DNA of 17,245 bases from JAKITW01 sp041598875 (GCA_041598875.1 JBFHXP010000049.1:1-17245); one strand, 5' to 3'. Positions 6,205 to 15,040 are shown, numbered from the stretch's first letter. Made by a program: numbers and translations. Notes: generated from the sequence alone by a model not told the origin.

Positions 6205-8196
6205 ATGAACGATTTTTTTCATTTTTTAAAGAAACTCAACAACAACTTCGCGGCCAAGGTTTTTATCTACCTCATGGCGGTGATTCTCCTTCTTTCAGGC
6301 GCTCTCAACTATATCTATCTTCTGGAGCAGCAGCGGAGTCTGAGGACGGAAATGGTCAGGGGTGGCAGTCTGCTTGCCGAGATGATTTCCGAAACCGTCC
6401 GGCTTGGGGTTTTTTCAGAGAATATCAATGGCATACGTTCCTCGGTTCAGGTAGCGTTCCGCAGTCATGGGGTCATGGGGGTCTGCGTGTACAATCGCCA
6501 GGGCGATCTTCTGGTCGCTGTATTTGACGATCATTTTCCAGACCAGAAGCAGCGATGTCTGAACAACAGGACCACCCCCGTCCTGTCGGGGGTGGCGGTC
6601 AATACGGCCGCCTTTTTCCATGATGACCAGGAAAATGGAATCATGGAATTCTGGAGCCCGATAGTTATCTCCGGCCCCAACGCCTCGGAGGATGCGATCT
6701 ATTTTGATATGAAAAGAGAGGGCCAGGGCATCAGGCGTGAACTTATCGGGTATACCCGGATTGTTATGGCCAAGGAACCCCTCCATCAGCAGATGCGGGG
6801 CGTGATTACCAAGACCCTGGTTATCTTTGCCTCAATTCTGTTCCTGGGGGGGCTGCTCACCCTGTTTATTGCCCGCGAGGTGACCGGGCCGCTTAACCGG
6901 CTGGTTTCCAGTATCAAGGGGTATGGCATTAATGTTGCCGGGACTGACCAGCTCGGCACCCTGGCCGGAACCTTTGATTCCCTGGTCAATCAGCTGGAAA
7001 ACTCCTTTGCCACGGTCAATGATTTAAAAAAGGGCCTTGAGGATAAGGTGGGGGAGCTGGAAAGCGAGGTGGCGGTCCGCAGAGAGGTTGAAGCCGCCCT
7101 GCGGGAGAGCGAGCAGACCGCCCGCGCCCTGCTCAATATACCGGAAAACTCCGCTGTCCTGCTCGATGTCCGGGGCCGGGTGCTTGATGCCAATCAACCC
7201 ATGGCGGACCGTTTATCCATGGACCGTGGGGCGCTTGGCAGCAGGATACTGTGGGACCTGCTGCCGGCAGAGGATATTCTCGCGCAAAAGCGAGGGGAGA
7301 TCGATGAGGCCGTTGCCCAGGGCCGGCCGCTCCGTTTTGAGGGGGGCCATGACGGGTGTTATTTCGACTACATCATTCTGCCGATTTCCGGTGACTCAAG
7401 CCGGACCGGGAGGATTGCCATTCTGGCCCGGGATATCACCCGGCGGGTTGTGGCGGAAAAAAACCGCCAGGATCTTGAGGTCAGGGCCCTGACCCAGGCA
7501 AAACTTGCCTCGCTCGGGCAGATCAGCGCCGGCATTGCCCATGAGATCAATCAGCCGCTCTCCTATATCAAGGTGATTTACGAGTCAACCCTGCGCGATA
7601 TCGAATTGGGGCAGCTCGACCAGGAGGAGTTGGTGGAGGATTTCACCGAGGCGCTCCGCCAGGTTGGGCGTATCGCCCTGCTCACCGATCAACTGCGCAA
7701 TTTCGGCCGGCCTGACACCGACCAGTTCGAGCCGGTTTTTCTGCCCGCGGCCCTTGACCGGACCATGATCCTGATGGGTGAGTTGATAAGGAGTCGCAAT
7801 ATCCTCCTCCATCGGAGGATCGATGATGCCCTGGGCCTGGTCAACGGCAATATGAATAAACTGGAACAGGTATTTATCAACCTGCTTCAGAATTCGGTGG
7901 ACGCATTGGAGCCTGAAGATGGCGGCGAGGTTACGGTGGCCATGACCATGGACCGGGACAACCGGATCACGATCCGGATATCAGACAGCGGACCCGGGGT
8001 TTCCCCGGAGATCAGGGGCATGATATTTGAACCGTTTTTCACCACCAAGGAGGTGGGCAAGGGTACCGGTCTGGGGCTGCCCATTGTCTATGGGATAATC
8101 AAGGAGCATGGCGGGGCGATCAGTTATGAATCCACTGCCGCCGGCAAGGGGTGTTTCTCCATAACCCTTCCCGGCGCAATCTGTGAAGGGGAGTGA
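6205..8196 (+). CDS. Membrane sensor histidine kinase (periplasmic domain-HAMP-PAS-HisKA-HATPase)
   Basis: A 663-residue inner-membrane kinase. Transmembrane helix 1 (about 18-40) and helix 2 (203-223) enclose a periplasmic domain of about 160 residues whose start (LLAEMISETVRLGVFSEN) resembles a CHASE8-type sensor. A HAMP linker (224-276), coiled coil and PAS domain (about 304-415) follow. The HisKA dimerisation helix carries the phospho-acceptor His446 in GIAHEINQPL, the NtrB-like form. The ATPase domain has the N box around Asn563 (LLQNSVDAL), G1 DSGPG (594-598), F box FEPFFTTK and G2 GKGTGLGL. All catalytic motifs are intact. It probably autophosphorylates when the binding protein upstream meets its ligand and passes phosphate to the regulator at 8201; the orphan regulator at 295 is a second possible target. 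Tightly spaced on both sides. Confidence 0.93.
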   Translation: MNDFFHFLKKLNNNFAAKVFIYLMAVILLLSGALNYIYLLEQQRSLRTEMVRGGSLLAEMISETVRLGVFSENINGIRSSVQVAFRSHGVMGVCVYNRQGDLLVAVFDDHFPDQKQRCLNNRTTPVLSGVAVNTAAFFHDDQENGIMEFWSPIVISGPNASEDAIYFDMKREGQGIRRELIGYTRIVMAKEPLHQQMRGVITKTLVIFASILFLGGLLTLFIAREVTGPLNRLVSSIKGYGINVAGTDQLGTLAGTFDSLVNQLENSFATVNDLKKGLEDKVGELESEVAVRREVEAALRESEQTARALLNIPENSAVLLDVRGRVLDANQPMADRLSMDRGALGSRILWDLLPAEDILAQKRGEIDEAVAQGRPLRFEGGHDGCYFDYIILPISGDSSRTGRIAILARDITRRVVAEKNRQDLEVRALTQAKLASLGQISAGIAHEINQPLSYIKVIYESTLRDIELGQLDQEELVEDFTEALRQVGRIALLTDQLRNFGRPDTDQFEPVFLPAALDRTMILMGELIRSRNILLHRRIDDALGLVNGNMNKLEQVFINLLQNSVDALEPEDGGEVTVAMTMDRDNRITIRISDSGPGVSPEIRGMIFEPFFTTKEVGKGTGLGLPIVYGIIKEHGGAISYESTAAGKGCFSITLPGAICEGE

Positions 8197-8200
8197 GGTG

Positions 8201-9478
8201 ATGAGCAAGGAGGGTGCTGGTATGGCTGTACCGAATGTTCTGATCATAGAGGATGATTCCGCGATCCGGAAGACCATGCAGAAGGCCTTGAAGGGCGAGG
8301 GGTATGCCCTGCTGTTTGCCGAGAACGGCCAGCAGGGGCTGGAGATGGTCGCGGCCCACCCGCCGGATCTGATATTTCTTGATCTGCGGATGCCGGTGAT
8401 GAATGGGTTTGAGGTCCTTGAAAAATTGTCGATCAGCCCGGACGATCCCTACCTGGTGGTGGTGATCACCGGTCATGGCGATGACAAGGATGTGGCGCGC
8501 TGCTTCCAGCAGGGGATTAATTTCTTTCTCCGCAAACCCCTGAGCATGGCAGAGGTGTGCGGGCTGGCGCGGAGCTGTCTTTCTCTAAAGAAGACCGAGG
8601 CAGCCCTCAGGAATCAGCAGGAGCACCTTGAGGAGATGGTCGAGGTGCGGACCCGCAACCTGGCCGAACAACTGGCATTTCAGCAGGCCCTGATTGACGC
8701 CATTCCCACGCCGGTCTTTTTCAAGGACGTCGACTGCCGGTACACGGGGTGCAACCGGGCCTTTGAAGAGGTGCTGGGCCTTGACCGGTCCCTGGTCATC
8801 GGCAGGACCGTCTCCGATTTCGCGGACAAGAAGGAAACCGGGTGTCATCGCCGGGCTGACCTGGAAGTTCTCAAGAGCGGAAACAGGGCGGTCTATGAAG
8901 GTGATGCCAGGACGGGTGACGGCAGCCTCCGGCAGATGATGTTCTGCAAGGCGCCGTTTACAAACGGCAGCGGGACGATTGCCGGTCTCATCGGCACCAT
9001 GTTTGACATTACCGAGCGGAAAAAGGCCGAGGAGGGTCTGATGCTCCGGTCACAGGAACTGGAGGAGGTGAACACCGCGCTCCGCGTTCTGCTCAATCAG
9101 GTAAGCAAGGCCAAGGAGGAGATTGAAGAGAAGATTGTCAGCAATATCAAAAAACGGGTGCTTCCCCATCTCAATCAGCTGGAGGCGCGCCTGCCTCAAT
9201 CCCAGACCCGGTCCTATGTTGACGCGGTAAAAAATAATCTCCAGAAGATCACAAATTCATTTTCGCGGCGCATCTCGTCAAACGCCCTTGGCCTGAGTCC
9301 CCGGGAGATACAGATTGCTGATTTTGTCCGCCTTGGTAAAACAAACAAGGAGATTGCCAGGCTGGTGAATATATCGCAGAATGCGGTGGAGTTTCACCGC
9401 AACAATCTGCGGAGGAAGCTGGGGCTTAAGTACAGCAAGACCAATCTGCGCACCCATCTGCTCTCCCTTGATAAATAG
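8201..9478 (+). CDS. Response regulator: receiver-PAS-LuxR-type helix-turn-helix
   Basis: A 425-residue transcriptional regulator. The receiver (about 11-128) has IIEDD, phospho-acceptor Asp61 in FLDLRMP, VITGHG and a conserved Lys in LRKP. A coiled-coil linker leads to a PAS domain (about 156-274), a second helical stretch (275-355), and a LuxR/GerE-type helix-turn-helix (365-422) with LSPREIQIADFVRLGKTNKEIA and a recognition helix around SQNAVEFHRNNLRRKLG. It probably outputs the upstream kinase's signal. Start choice: ATG 8201 follows GGGGAG with a 7-base gap and sits four bases after the kinase stop; ATG 8222 has an excellent AGGAGG eight bases upstream; an in-frame GTG at 8183 is less likely. 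Its receiver closely resembles that of the orphan regulator at 295-927. The stop codon overlaps the edge of the MITE-like element. Confidence 0.9.
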   Translation: MSKEGAGMAVPNVLIIEDDSAIRKTMQKALKGEGYALLFAENGQQGLEMVAAHPPDLIFLDLRMPVMNGFEVLEKLSISPDDPYLVVVITGHGDDKDVARCFQQGINFFLRKPLSMAEVCGLARSCLSLKKTEAALRNQQEHLEEMVEVRTRNLAEQLAFQQALIDAIPTPVFFKDVDCRYTGCNRAFEEVLGLDRSLVIGRTVSDFADKKETGCHRRADLEVLKSGNRAVYEGDARTGDGSLRQMMFCKAPFTNGSGTIAGLIGTMFDITERKKAEEGLMLRSQELEEVNTALRVLLNQVSKAKEEIEEKIVSNIKKRVLPHLNQLEARLPQSQTRSYVDAVKNNLQKITNSFSRRISSNALGLSPREIQIADFVRLGKTNKEIARLVNISQNAVEFHRNNLRRKLGLKYSKTNLRTHLLSLDK

Positions 9479-9644
9479 TTTTCATCCGGAAACGCCACTT
9501 TTAAAAAATCTCTGTGTCGGTCCGCAGAAGTATGTGCTCGCCGTACTCCAGTACGCCTGCGCATACTTCCTTGACCTCCTTGATCTTTTTAAAAATTGTC
9601 TGTTTCCGGATTGAAAACAACCACGTGTAGCCATCCGGAAAAAA
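9476..9644 (+). mobile_element. MITE-like palindromic element, copy 1
   Basis: A 169-bp stretch matching, in reverse orientation, 15057-15225 at all but about 9 positions (about 95% by eye). The core 9478-9618 is bounded by terminal inverted repeats GTTTTCATCCGGAAAC and GTTTCCGGATTGAAAAC. At the centre is a strong imperfect hairpin, GAAGTATG...CGTACT-CC-AGTACG...CATACTTC (about 9528-9570). A further CCATCCGGAAAAAA tail is shared by both copies. No transposase is encoded. It begins within the stop codon of the regulator gene and may also end that operon's transcription. Confidence 0.8.
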
Positions 9645-9826
9645 GGCAATTTTGGAAAAGATAAATGAAAACGGGTTGTTGCGTAGATGAATACCTGGGC
9701 GTGTGGTGCAGGCAGGCCTCCAGTCAGCCGCCGGGATTCACGAAAAAGCCGTTTCCCGGTAAAAAGTATCTGGGCCACGGGTGGCTGGCGGTTTGTTAAT
9801 CTATGATCAAAGAATAAGAAAAAACC
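9645..9826. other. Unassigned intergenic sequence after MITE copy 1
   Basis: No gene is supported. CCGGGA (9730-9735) and TCCCGG (9753-9758) can form a 6-bp stem. A minus-strand open frame covering 9482-9778 runs through both this stretch and the MITE, with no recognisable domain. No known riboswitch pattern was identified. Confidence 0.3.
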
Positions 9827-9855
9827 TTGCGTTTCAAGTCGTTGCCATATTTAAT
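9827..9855 (+). promoter_or_regulatory. Possible promoter for the ATPase gene
   Basis: TTGCGT (9827-9832), a 17-bp spacer and TTTAAT (9850-9855) form a moderate sigma-70-like promoter, with a start near 9862 and a leader of about 145 bases. A perfect TATAAT at 9984-9989 is an alternative, but it has a poor -35 and would start within the ribosome binding site. Confidence 0.35.
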
Positions 9856-10006
9856 ACGGTGATGTTCCTTTGGAAGTGAAGAGCGTGGACGGGCTGAGGG
9901 GCAGCACGCCCTCTGATGAAATGGGTTGCAAAAAATGGTTTTTTGTCTTTCTCCATCTCTTTTATTCAGTGTTCGAGGGTGGTTATAATCCCGGTGAGGT
10001 GTTGTT

Positions 10007-12301
10007 TTGGATCAGAACATTGTCCTGGAACTGGCCAGCGGTAAAAGGCTTACGGAAACGCTTGCCGCGCCTTTTGCTCCAGGAAGCAACGAAATAGAGA
10101 TTGCCCGTAATGGAGGCGGCAAGGAGATTCTTTCTCTGGCGGACATCTGTTGCGTGCTCATGGATGAAAAGCCTGACGGCATCGAACTCTCCCGTAACGA
10201 TGATATGCTGGAGGAGGTGGAGATCACCACCGGCACCAGTTACCAGCTCCGGGTGCCCGAGACCCAGCTCTTTCAGACCGGTTTTTACGGTTTCCCCATT
10301 GAGGATGGCGCTCCTTTTAAATTTGCCTTTTTTCCCTATATCGGGGTCCGCATCCGGCGCCAGTACCGTCCGGTGGGTGAGATCCTCGCCGAAAAAGGAC
10401 TGGTCAGCCAGGATGCCATTGAAGAGGCCATAGAAGAGCAGAAAAAGACAAAGGACCGCAAGGTAGGGGAAATCATCGCCACCAGTTGCAAGCTGCCGCA
10501 ACGGCAGATAGAAGAGTCTCTGGATAAGGCGAAGCAGGCGGGGACTCTCCCCCCGCGGGTCCGGATAGGTGACATCCTGGTGGCCGCCGGGCTGGTCACT
10601 GCCGAACAGGTCGAGGCGGCCCTTGCAAGCCAGAAAGAGGGGCAGAAAAAGCGGATCGGCGACCTGCTGGTGGAGCGCGGGCTGGTAACCGAGGATCAGC
10701 TCCTTGCCGCGCTGGCCACCAAGTTTCGCCAGAAGTTTGTTGATCTTGACTCCATTGAGCCGGACGAAAAGGCACTGGTGGCCATCTCGCGGGAGATCGT
10801 CGAGCAGTTGCAGATCTTTCCCATTGAATTCCATCAGGACCACCTGGTCATTGCCACTTCAAAGCCCACCGACCCGTCCATCGGCGATACCCTGCGCTTT
10901 CACGCCCATAAAAGAATCGAGCTGGTCACCGCCTCTCCTGCCCAGATTGCCTCGGCAATTGAGAGGTACTACCACGGCGACTCCACCCTGCTTATTGATG
11001 ACGGGGGGGAAACCGAGGAAGAGGTCGAGGAGATCCTCGGCGAGATGGGCGATGAGGATGTGGAGGTTGCCGAGGAGGAGGATGAGAGCAATATCAATGA
11101 ATCCGACTCCCAGACCATCAAGCTGGTCAACAAGATCCTTCTCGATGCCTACCAGAAAAAGGTTTCCGATATTCATGTGGAGCCCAGTCTCGGCAAGCAG
11201 CCGGTGCAGATCCGCTACCGGGTTGACGGAATCTGCAAGGTCATGCACCGGATTCCTTCTTCTTTCAAACGGGCGATTATCGCCCGGATCAAGATCATGT
11301 CCAATCTGGACATCTCGGAGCGGCGCAGGCCCCAGAGTGGCAAGATTCTTCTTCGGTACAAGCGTAAAAAGATCGAATTCCGTGTCGAGGTGACTCCCAC
11401 GGTGGGCGGCAACGAAGACGCGGTACTCCGGTTGCTTGCCGCCTCGAAACCCCTGCCGCTGAGTGAGATGGGGTTTTCGGAGAGCAATCTGGCGATGTTC
11501 GAGGATATACTTGCCAAACCGTATGGTATTATTCTCTGCGTCGGCCCCACCGGTTCCGGTAAAACCACCACCCTTCACTCGGCGCTGGGGCACATCAACA
11601 AGGCCGACCGCAAGATCTGGACCGCCGAGGATCCGGTGGAAATCACCCAGCCGGGCCTGCGTCAGGTCCAGGTTCTGCCCAAGATCGGTTTTGATTTCCA
11701 GGCAGCGCTCCGCTCCTTTCTCCGCGCGGATCCCGATGTGATCATGATCGGTGAGATGCGGGATGCGGAAACCGCAAAAACCGCGATCGAGGCCTCTCTT
11801 ACCGGTCATCTCGTATTCAGCACCCTGCACACCAACAGCGCCCCGGAAACCGTGGTCCGTCTCATTGAGATGGGCATGGATGCGGTCAGTTTTGCCGATG
11901 CCCTTCTCGGGGTGCTGGCACAACGTCTGGCCCGGCGGCTCTGCCGGCATTGCAAGGAATCCTATCATCCGGAGTTGACAGAGTATGAGAATCTGGTCCT
12001 GACCTATGGCGAGAAGTGGTTTGCAGCGCATGGAATGCCGGAATACAGCCCCGAGTTTACCCTGATGCGGCCCGTGGGCTGTGAACAGTGCGGCAACATG
12101 GGCTATGCCGGGCGACTGGCGGTTCACGAACTGCTGCTGGGAAGTCCTGAGGTCAAGCGGGTGATAAAAAGAGAGGCAATGGCTGAAGATCTTCAGTTGC
12201 AGGCCATAGAAGATGGGATGCGAACCCTGCGGATGGATGCCATTGCCAAGGTTTTACAGGGTATAACCGACATGGAGCAGGTCATGCGGGTCTGTCTCTG
12301 A
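10007..12301 (+). CDS. PilB/GspE/MshE-family secretion or pilus ATPase with MshEN-type c-di-GMP-binding repeats
   Basis: A 764-residue cytoplasmic ATPase. The start is a TTG with GAGGTG five bases upstream; an in-frame stop at 9995 excludes anything earlier. Residues 1-118 form an unrecognised N-terminal domain. Residues 121-237 hold four copies of an R-x-(x)-G-(D/E)-I/L-L...G-L-V...L motif (near 121, 151, 186, 216). The last two match the MshEN c-di-GMP motif; the first two are degenerate. An acidic linker (332-365) precedes the ATPase core: Walker A GPTGSGKTT (513-521), Asp box EDPVEI, Walker B VIMIGEMRD with Glu583, His box GHLVFSTLHTN, and zinc-binding C646/C649/C692/C695. All catalytic residues are present. 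Family members power type IV pili, type II secretion or MSHA pili. No platform, pilin or secretin gene is near, so the machine served is unknown. Confidence 0.9.
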   Translation: MDQNIVLELASGKRLTETLAAPFAPGSNEIEIARNGGGKEILSLADICCVLMDEKPDGIELSRNDDMLEEVEITTGTSYQLRVPETQLFQTGFYGFPIEDGAPFKFAFFPYIGVRIRRQYRPVGEILAEKGLVSQDAIEEAIEEQKKTKDRKVGEIIATSCKLPQRQIEESLDKAKQAGTLPPRVRIGDILVAAGLVTAEQVEAALASQKEGQKKRIGDLLVERGLVTEDQLLAALATKFRQKFVDLDSIEPDEKALVAISREIVEQLQIFPIEFHQDHLVIATSKPTDPSIGDTLRFHAHKRIELVTASPAQIASAIERYYHGDSTLLIDDGGETEEEVEEILGEMGDEDVEVAEEEDESNINESDSQTIKLVNKILLDAYQKKVSDIHVEPSLGKQPVQIRYRVDGICKVMHRIPSSFKRAIIARIKIMSNLDISERRRPQSGKILLRYKRKKIEFRVEVTPTVGGNEDAVLRLLAASKPLPLSEMGFSESNLAMFEDILAKPYGIILCVGPTGSGKTTTLHSALGHINKADRKIWTAEDPVEITQPGLRQVQVLPKIGFDFQAALRSFLRADPDVIMIGEMRDAETAKTAIEASLTGHLVFSTLHTNSAPETVVRLIEMGMDAVSFADALLGVLAQRLARRLCRHCKESYHPELTEYENLVLTYGEKWFAAHGMPEYSPEFTLMRPVGCEQCGNMGYAGRLAVHELLLGSPEVKRVIKREAMAEDLQLQAIEDGMRTLRMDAIAKVLQGITDMEQVMRVCL

Positions 12302-12373
12302 TTTTTTCCGCGATTTTTTTTTATGTGTTGTTTCCGGTTGAAAAATATCTAATCGAGCCAGGATAACCCCTTC

Positions 12374-15037
12374 ATGCTCTCTCGTATCCTGTATATGGTT
12401 TTTTTCATAATCAGCAGCAGCGGGGTGTTCGTTGCCGTGCTTTACGGCAGTGCGGCGTTGCAGTACTGGATCGCGGAGCGCCGCCGGCCCTCCCCGCGGG
12501 ATGGTGGTTTTAAGGGGTATGCAGACGCCTGCTACCGCCGGGGTAGAGTCTATCACCGGGCCGGTGATTTGAATGGCGCGCTGCAAGATTATGACCGGGC
12601 GCTTAAGTTTGAAGGGAGCTCGGCGAAAATATACGAGGCCCGGGGTCGGGCCTTGGAGCAGGCCGGCAAGCGGGTCACGGCTGCCCTTGATTTTGAACAG
12701 GCAAAAAAGGTGGCTGCAGGAGGCGGGAAAAGCGATCTGCGTCCTGTGCCGCCCACTCCCCCAGTAAAGGAACTGCCGGAATCGAAAGCGTTACGGCACG
12801 CTCCCCCTGTTGAAGAAACGGTTTCTCCTGTCAAGGCGGTGCCGGGGATACCTCTCCGGCCTGTCCCTGCCCCTGCGCGTCCTCCTGCCCAGGAGGAAAG
12901 GCGTGGGCCGGAGATATCGGCCGAATCAGAAGAACCCCTGGAGTTTGATTTCGATTTTACCACCACCCCCGGTCCGGAACCGGTTCTTGAGATACAACTG
13001 GAACCTGATCCTGCCCCCGGTCCGGAACCCGGTGGCGAGATAGTGCTGGAACTGGAATCCGTCCCAGAGCCGGAACCGGTTCTTGAGATACAACTGGAAC
13101 CTGAGCCAGCCCCTGGTCCGGAACCCGGTGGCGAGATAGTGCTGGAACTGGAATCCGCCCCAGAGCCGGAACCGGCCCTTGAGATAGAACTGGAACTTGA
13201 GTCTGTCCCTGCCCCCGCCCCCGCCACCGAGCCGGTGCGCGCAGTGAAGTCTGCACCGAGAGCATCCGTTGAGCCGGAAGAGGTTCCGGAGGTGGTGCTT
13301 GAACCGGAATCTCCCTCGTCAAAGGAACTACTGCCGGAAGTCACGTTTCTTGATCATCCGGCGAAGCCCAAGGCCGCGCCTCTCGATTTGAAGGTTGTCA
13401 GGAGAAAAAGGAATCCGGCCGCGGCGCGCAAATTGTGCCAGCAGGGGAACATTGCCCTGCGCAAGGGATTGTTTGCCGAGGCCCTTACCCTGTACAGCAA
13501 GGCGATCAGCTATGATCTTCGCTATGATGACGCGTATGCCAACCGGGGGATAGCCCTTCTGCACAAGGGTCTGTACGACGATGCGATAAAGGATTTCAGC
13601 CGGGCGATAAAGGTCAATCCTGCGAATTTCAACGCCCATTGCCAGCGGGGCAACGCCTTTCTCGAAAAGGGGATGCTCGACCACGCGGTTGCCGATTACT
13701 CCAGGGCCATTTCCCTGAAACCGGACTACGCGGTGGCGTATAATAACCGGGCCAAGACCTATATCCAGAAAAACCTTCTCGACAAGGCAATTGAGGATTA
13801 TTCCAAGGCGGTGGCCTTGAAGCCGGATTATGCGGTGGCCTATAATAACCGGGGCCGGGCCTTTGCCCTTCGCGGAATGCACGATGAGGCCCTGGCTGAT
13901 TTCAGCCGGGCGATTGAACTGACGCCGGAAACCGCGGGACGGCGTAATCCGGTATTGGCCATCGCCCACCATTATCGGGGGAGGGAGTATGTCCGCACCG
14001 GCAAGACCAGTGAGGCCCTGGCTGATTTCGGCAAGGCGATTGCGTTCAGTCCAGGCCATGCCACCGCCCATCTTGAGCGCGGCAGGATCTATCTGGACCG
14101 CAAGCAGATAGAGGCAGCGGTTGCTGATTTTGACCGGACTATTTCCTTGAGCCCCCGTCTGGCTGATGGGTATTACTACCGGGGCAAGGCCGGTATCCTC
14201 AAGAATCTCTTTCAGGATGGACTCGATGATTTCAACAGGGCGATCAGGTTGAACCCGAATCACGGCGAGGCGTATAATGCCCGGGGATGTGCGTATGCGC
14301 AAAGGGGCCAGCTGGAGCAGGCCCTTGCCGACTTCCGCCGGGTGGGGAAAATCAGGCCCGATCTTCTCGGGACATCCCCGCTTCACGCCGAGGTTTTTGT
14401 CAATCATGGGGCGGCGGTGGCTGCCGGCGGGCAGCATGATGCGGCAGTTGAACATTTTAATGCGGCATTGAAACTGAAACCGGATCATGCCCAGGCCCTC
14501 TATTACCGCGGGGTTTCCTTTCTCGCCCTGGGCGATGATGAGAAGGCGGGGGCTGATTTTGACCGAGCCCTCAAGCTTTCCCCACGGGATGCCCGGGTCC
14601 TGGTCCAGCGCGGGGTTCTTCTATTGAAGCAGGAAAAGTTGGATGAGGCGGTTGCCAGCCTCAACAAGGCCATTACTGCCGATGACCGCTACGCAGAGGC
14701 GTATTATCGCCGGGGAACAGTGCAGATCAAGAAGAATTTTTTTGATGATGCCATTGCGGATTTCTCCAAGGCGGTTGAGTTGGCGCCCAGGCACAGCGAG
14801 GCCTACCAGAGCAGGGGGCGGGCCCTCTCCCTTAAGGGAAAGCATATCCAGGCCCTGGCTGATTTCAACAAGGCGGTGGAATTCGGCCCCAGGGACGGCT
14901 CCGCGTACTATCTGCGGGCCCTGGCATGGCTCTCTCTCAATGACAAGGAAAAGGCCTCCCAGGATATGAAAAAATCCTGTGATCTCGGCCATGAACAGGC
15001 CTGTTTTGAGTACAAGAAAATGAAGTTTATTAACTAG
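12374..15037 (+). CDS. Membrane-anchored TPR-repeat protein with Pro/Glu-rich linker
   Basis: An 887-residue protein. A hydrophobic N-terminal helix (about 5-28) anchors it in the inner membrane. Two TPR-like units follow (about 48-112), then a Pro/Glu-rich, probably disordered linker (120-335) with a 32-residue tandem repeat (PEPVLEIQLEPEPAPG plus PEPGGEIVLELES). The long C-terminal array (352-875) has about 15 TPR units of mostly 34 residues, with signatures such as AYNNRGRAF, EALADFSRAIEL and a conserved Pro near each unit end. TPR arrays are protein-binding scaffolds; there is no enzymatic domain. It starts 72 bases after the ATPase gene in the same direction, so a shared transcript and a scaffold role for that ATPase's machine are plausible but not shown. 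AGGA lies about 11 bases before the ATG. Confidence 0.87.
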   Translation: MLSRILYMVFFIISSSGVFVAVLYGSAALQYWIAERRRPSPRDGGFKGYADACYRRGRVYHRAGDLNGALQDYDRALKFEGSSAKIYEARGRALEQAGKRVTAALDFEQAKKVAAGGGKSDLRPVPPTPPVKELPESKALRHAPPVEETVSPVKAVPGIPLRPVPAPARPPAQEERRGPEISAESEEPLEFDFDFTTTPGPEPVLEIQLEPDPAPGPEPGGEIVLELESVPEPEPVLEIQLEPEPAPGPEPGGEIVLELESAPEPEPALEIELELESVPAPAPATEPVRAVKSAPRASVEPEEVPEVVLEPESPSSKELLPEVTFLDHPAKPKAAPLDLKVVRRKRNPAAARKLCQQGNIALRKGLFAEALTLYSKAISYDLRYDDAYANRGIALLHKGLYDDAIKDFSRAIKVNPANFNAHCQRGNAFLEKGMLDHAVADYSRAISLKPDYAVAYNNRAKTYIQKNLLDKAIEDYSKAVALKPDYAVAYNNRGRAFALRGMHDEALADFSRAIELTPETAGRRNPVLAIAHHYRGREYVRTGKTSEALADFGKAIAFSPGHATAHLERGRIYLDRKQIEAAVADFDRTISLSPRLADGYYYRGKAGILKNLFQDGLDDFNRAIRLNPNHGEAYNARGCAYAQRGQLEQALADFRRVGKIRPDLLGTSPLHAEVFVNHGAAVAAGGQHDAAVEHFNAALKLKPDHAQALYYRGVSFLALGDDEKAGADFDRALKLSPRDARVLVQRGVLLLKQEKLDEAVASLNKAITADDRYAEAYYRRGTVQIKKNFFDDAIADFSKAVELAPRHSEAYQSRGRALSLKGKHIQALADFNKAVEFGPRDGSAYYLRALAWLSLNDKEKASQDMKKSCDLGHEQACFEYKKMKFIN
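12974..13200 (+). repeat. 96-bp in-frame tandem repeat in the TPR gene
   Basis: Units begin with CCGGAACCGG at 12974, 13070 and 13166, giving an exact 96-bp period (32 codons) for two full units and a partial third. The first two are nearly identical at DNA level. Each unit consists of two related 48-bp halves, starting PEPVLEIQLE and PEPGGEIVLE. The period keeps frame, so copy-number change would lengthen or shorten the linker without breaking the protein. Confidence 0.85.
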
Positions 15038-15040
15038 TGT

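Noticed and set aside
9482..9778. 98-codon minus-strand open frame
   Set aside because: More than half lies within the palindromic element, and no motif or ribosome binding site supports it.
9690..9790. Possible riboswitch in the ATPase leader
   Set aside because: GC-rich stems are present, but conserved cores of c-di-GMP, cobalamin or other common riboswitches were not found on either strand.
9984..9989. Perfect TATAAT just before the ATPase gene
   Set aside because: No suitable -35, and transcription would begin within the ribosome binding site; probably coincidental.
9870..10097. 75-codon plus-strand frame with a TTG start
   Set aside because: It overlaps the start of the ATPase gene in another frame and has no homology signal or good ribosome binding site.
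12589..13344. 251-codon minus-strand Ser/Gly-rich open frame
   Set aside because: Antisense product of the Pro/Glu-rich repeats of the TPR gene; low complexity only.
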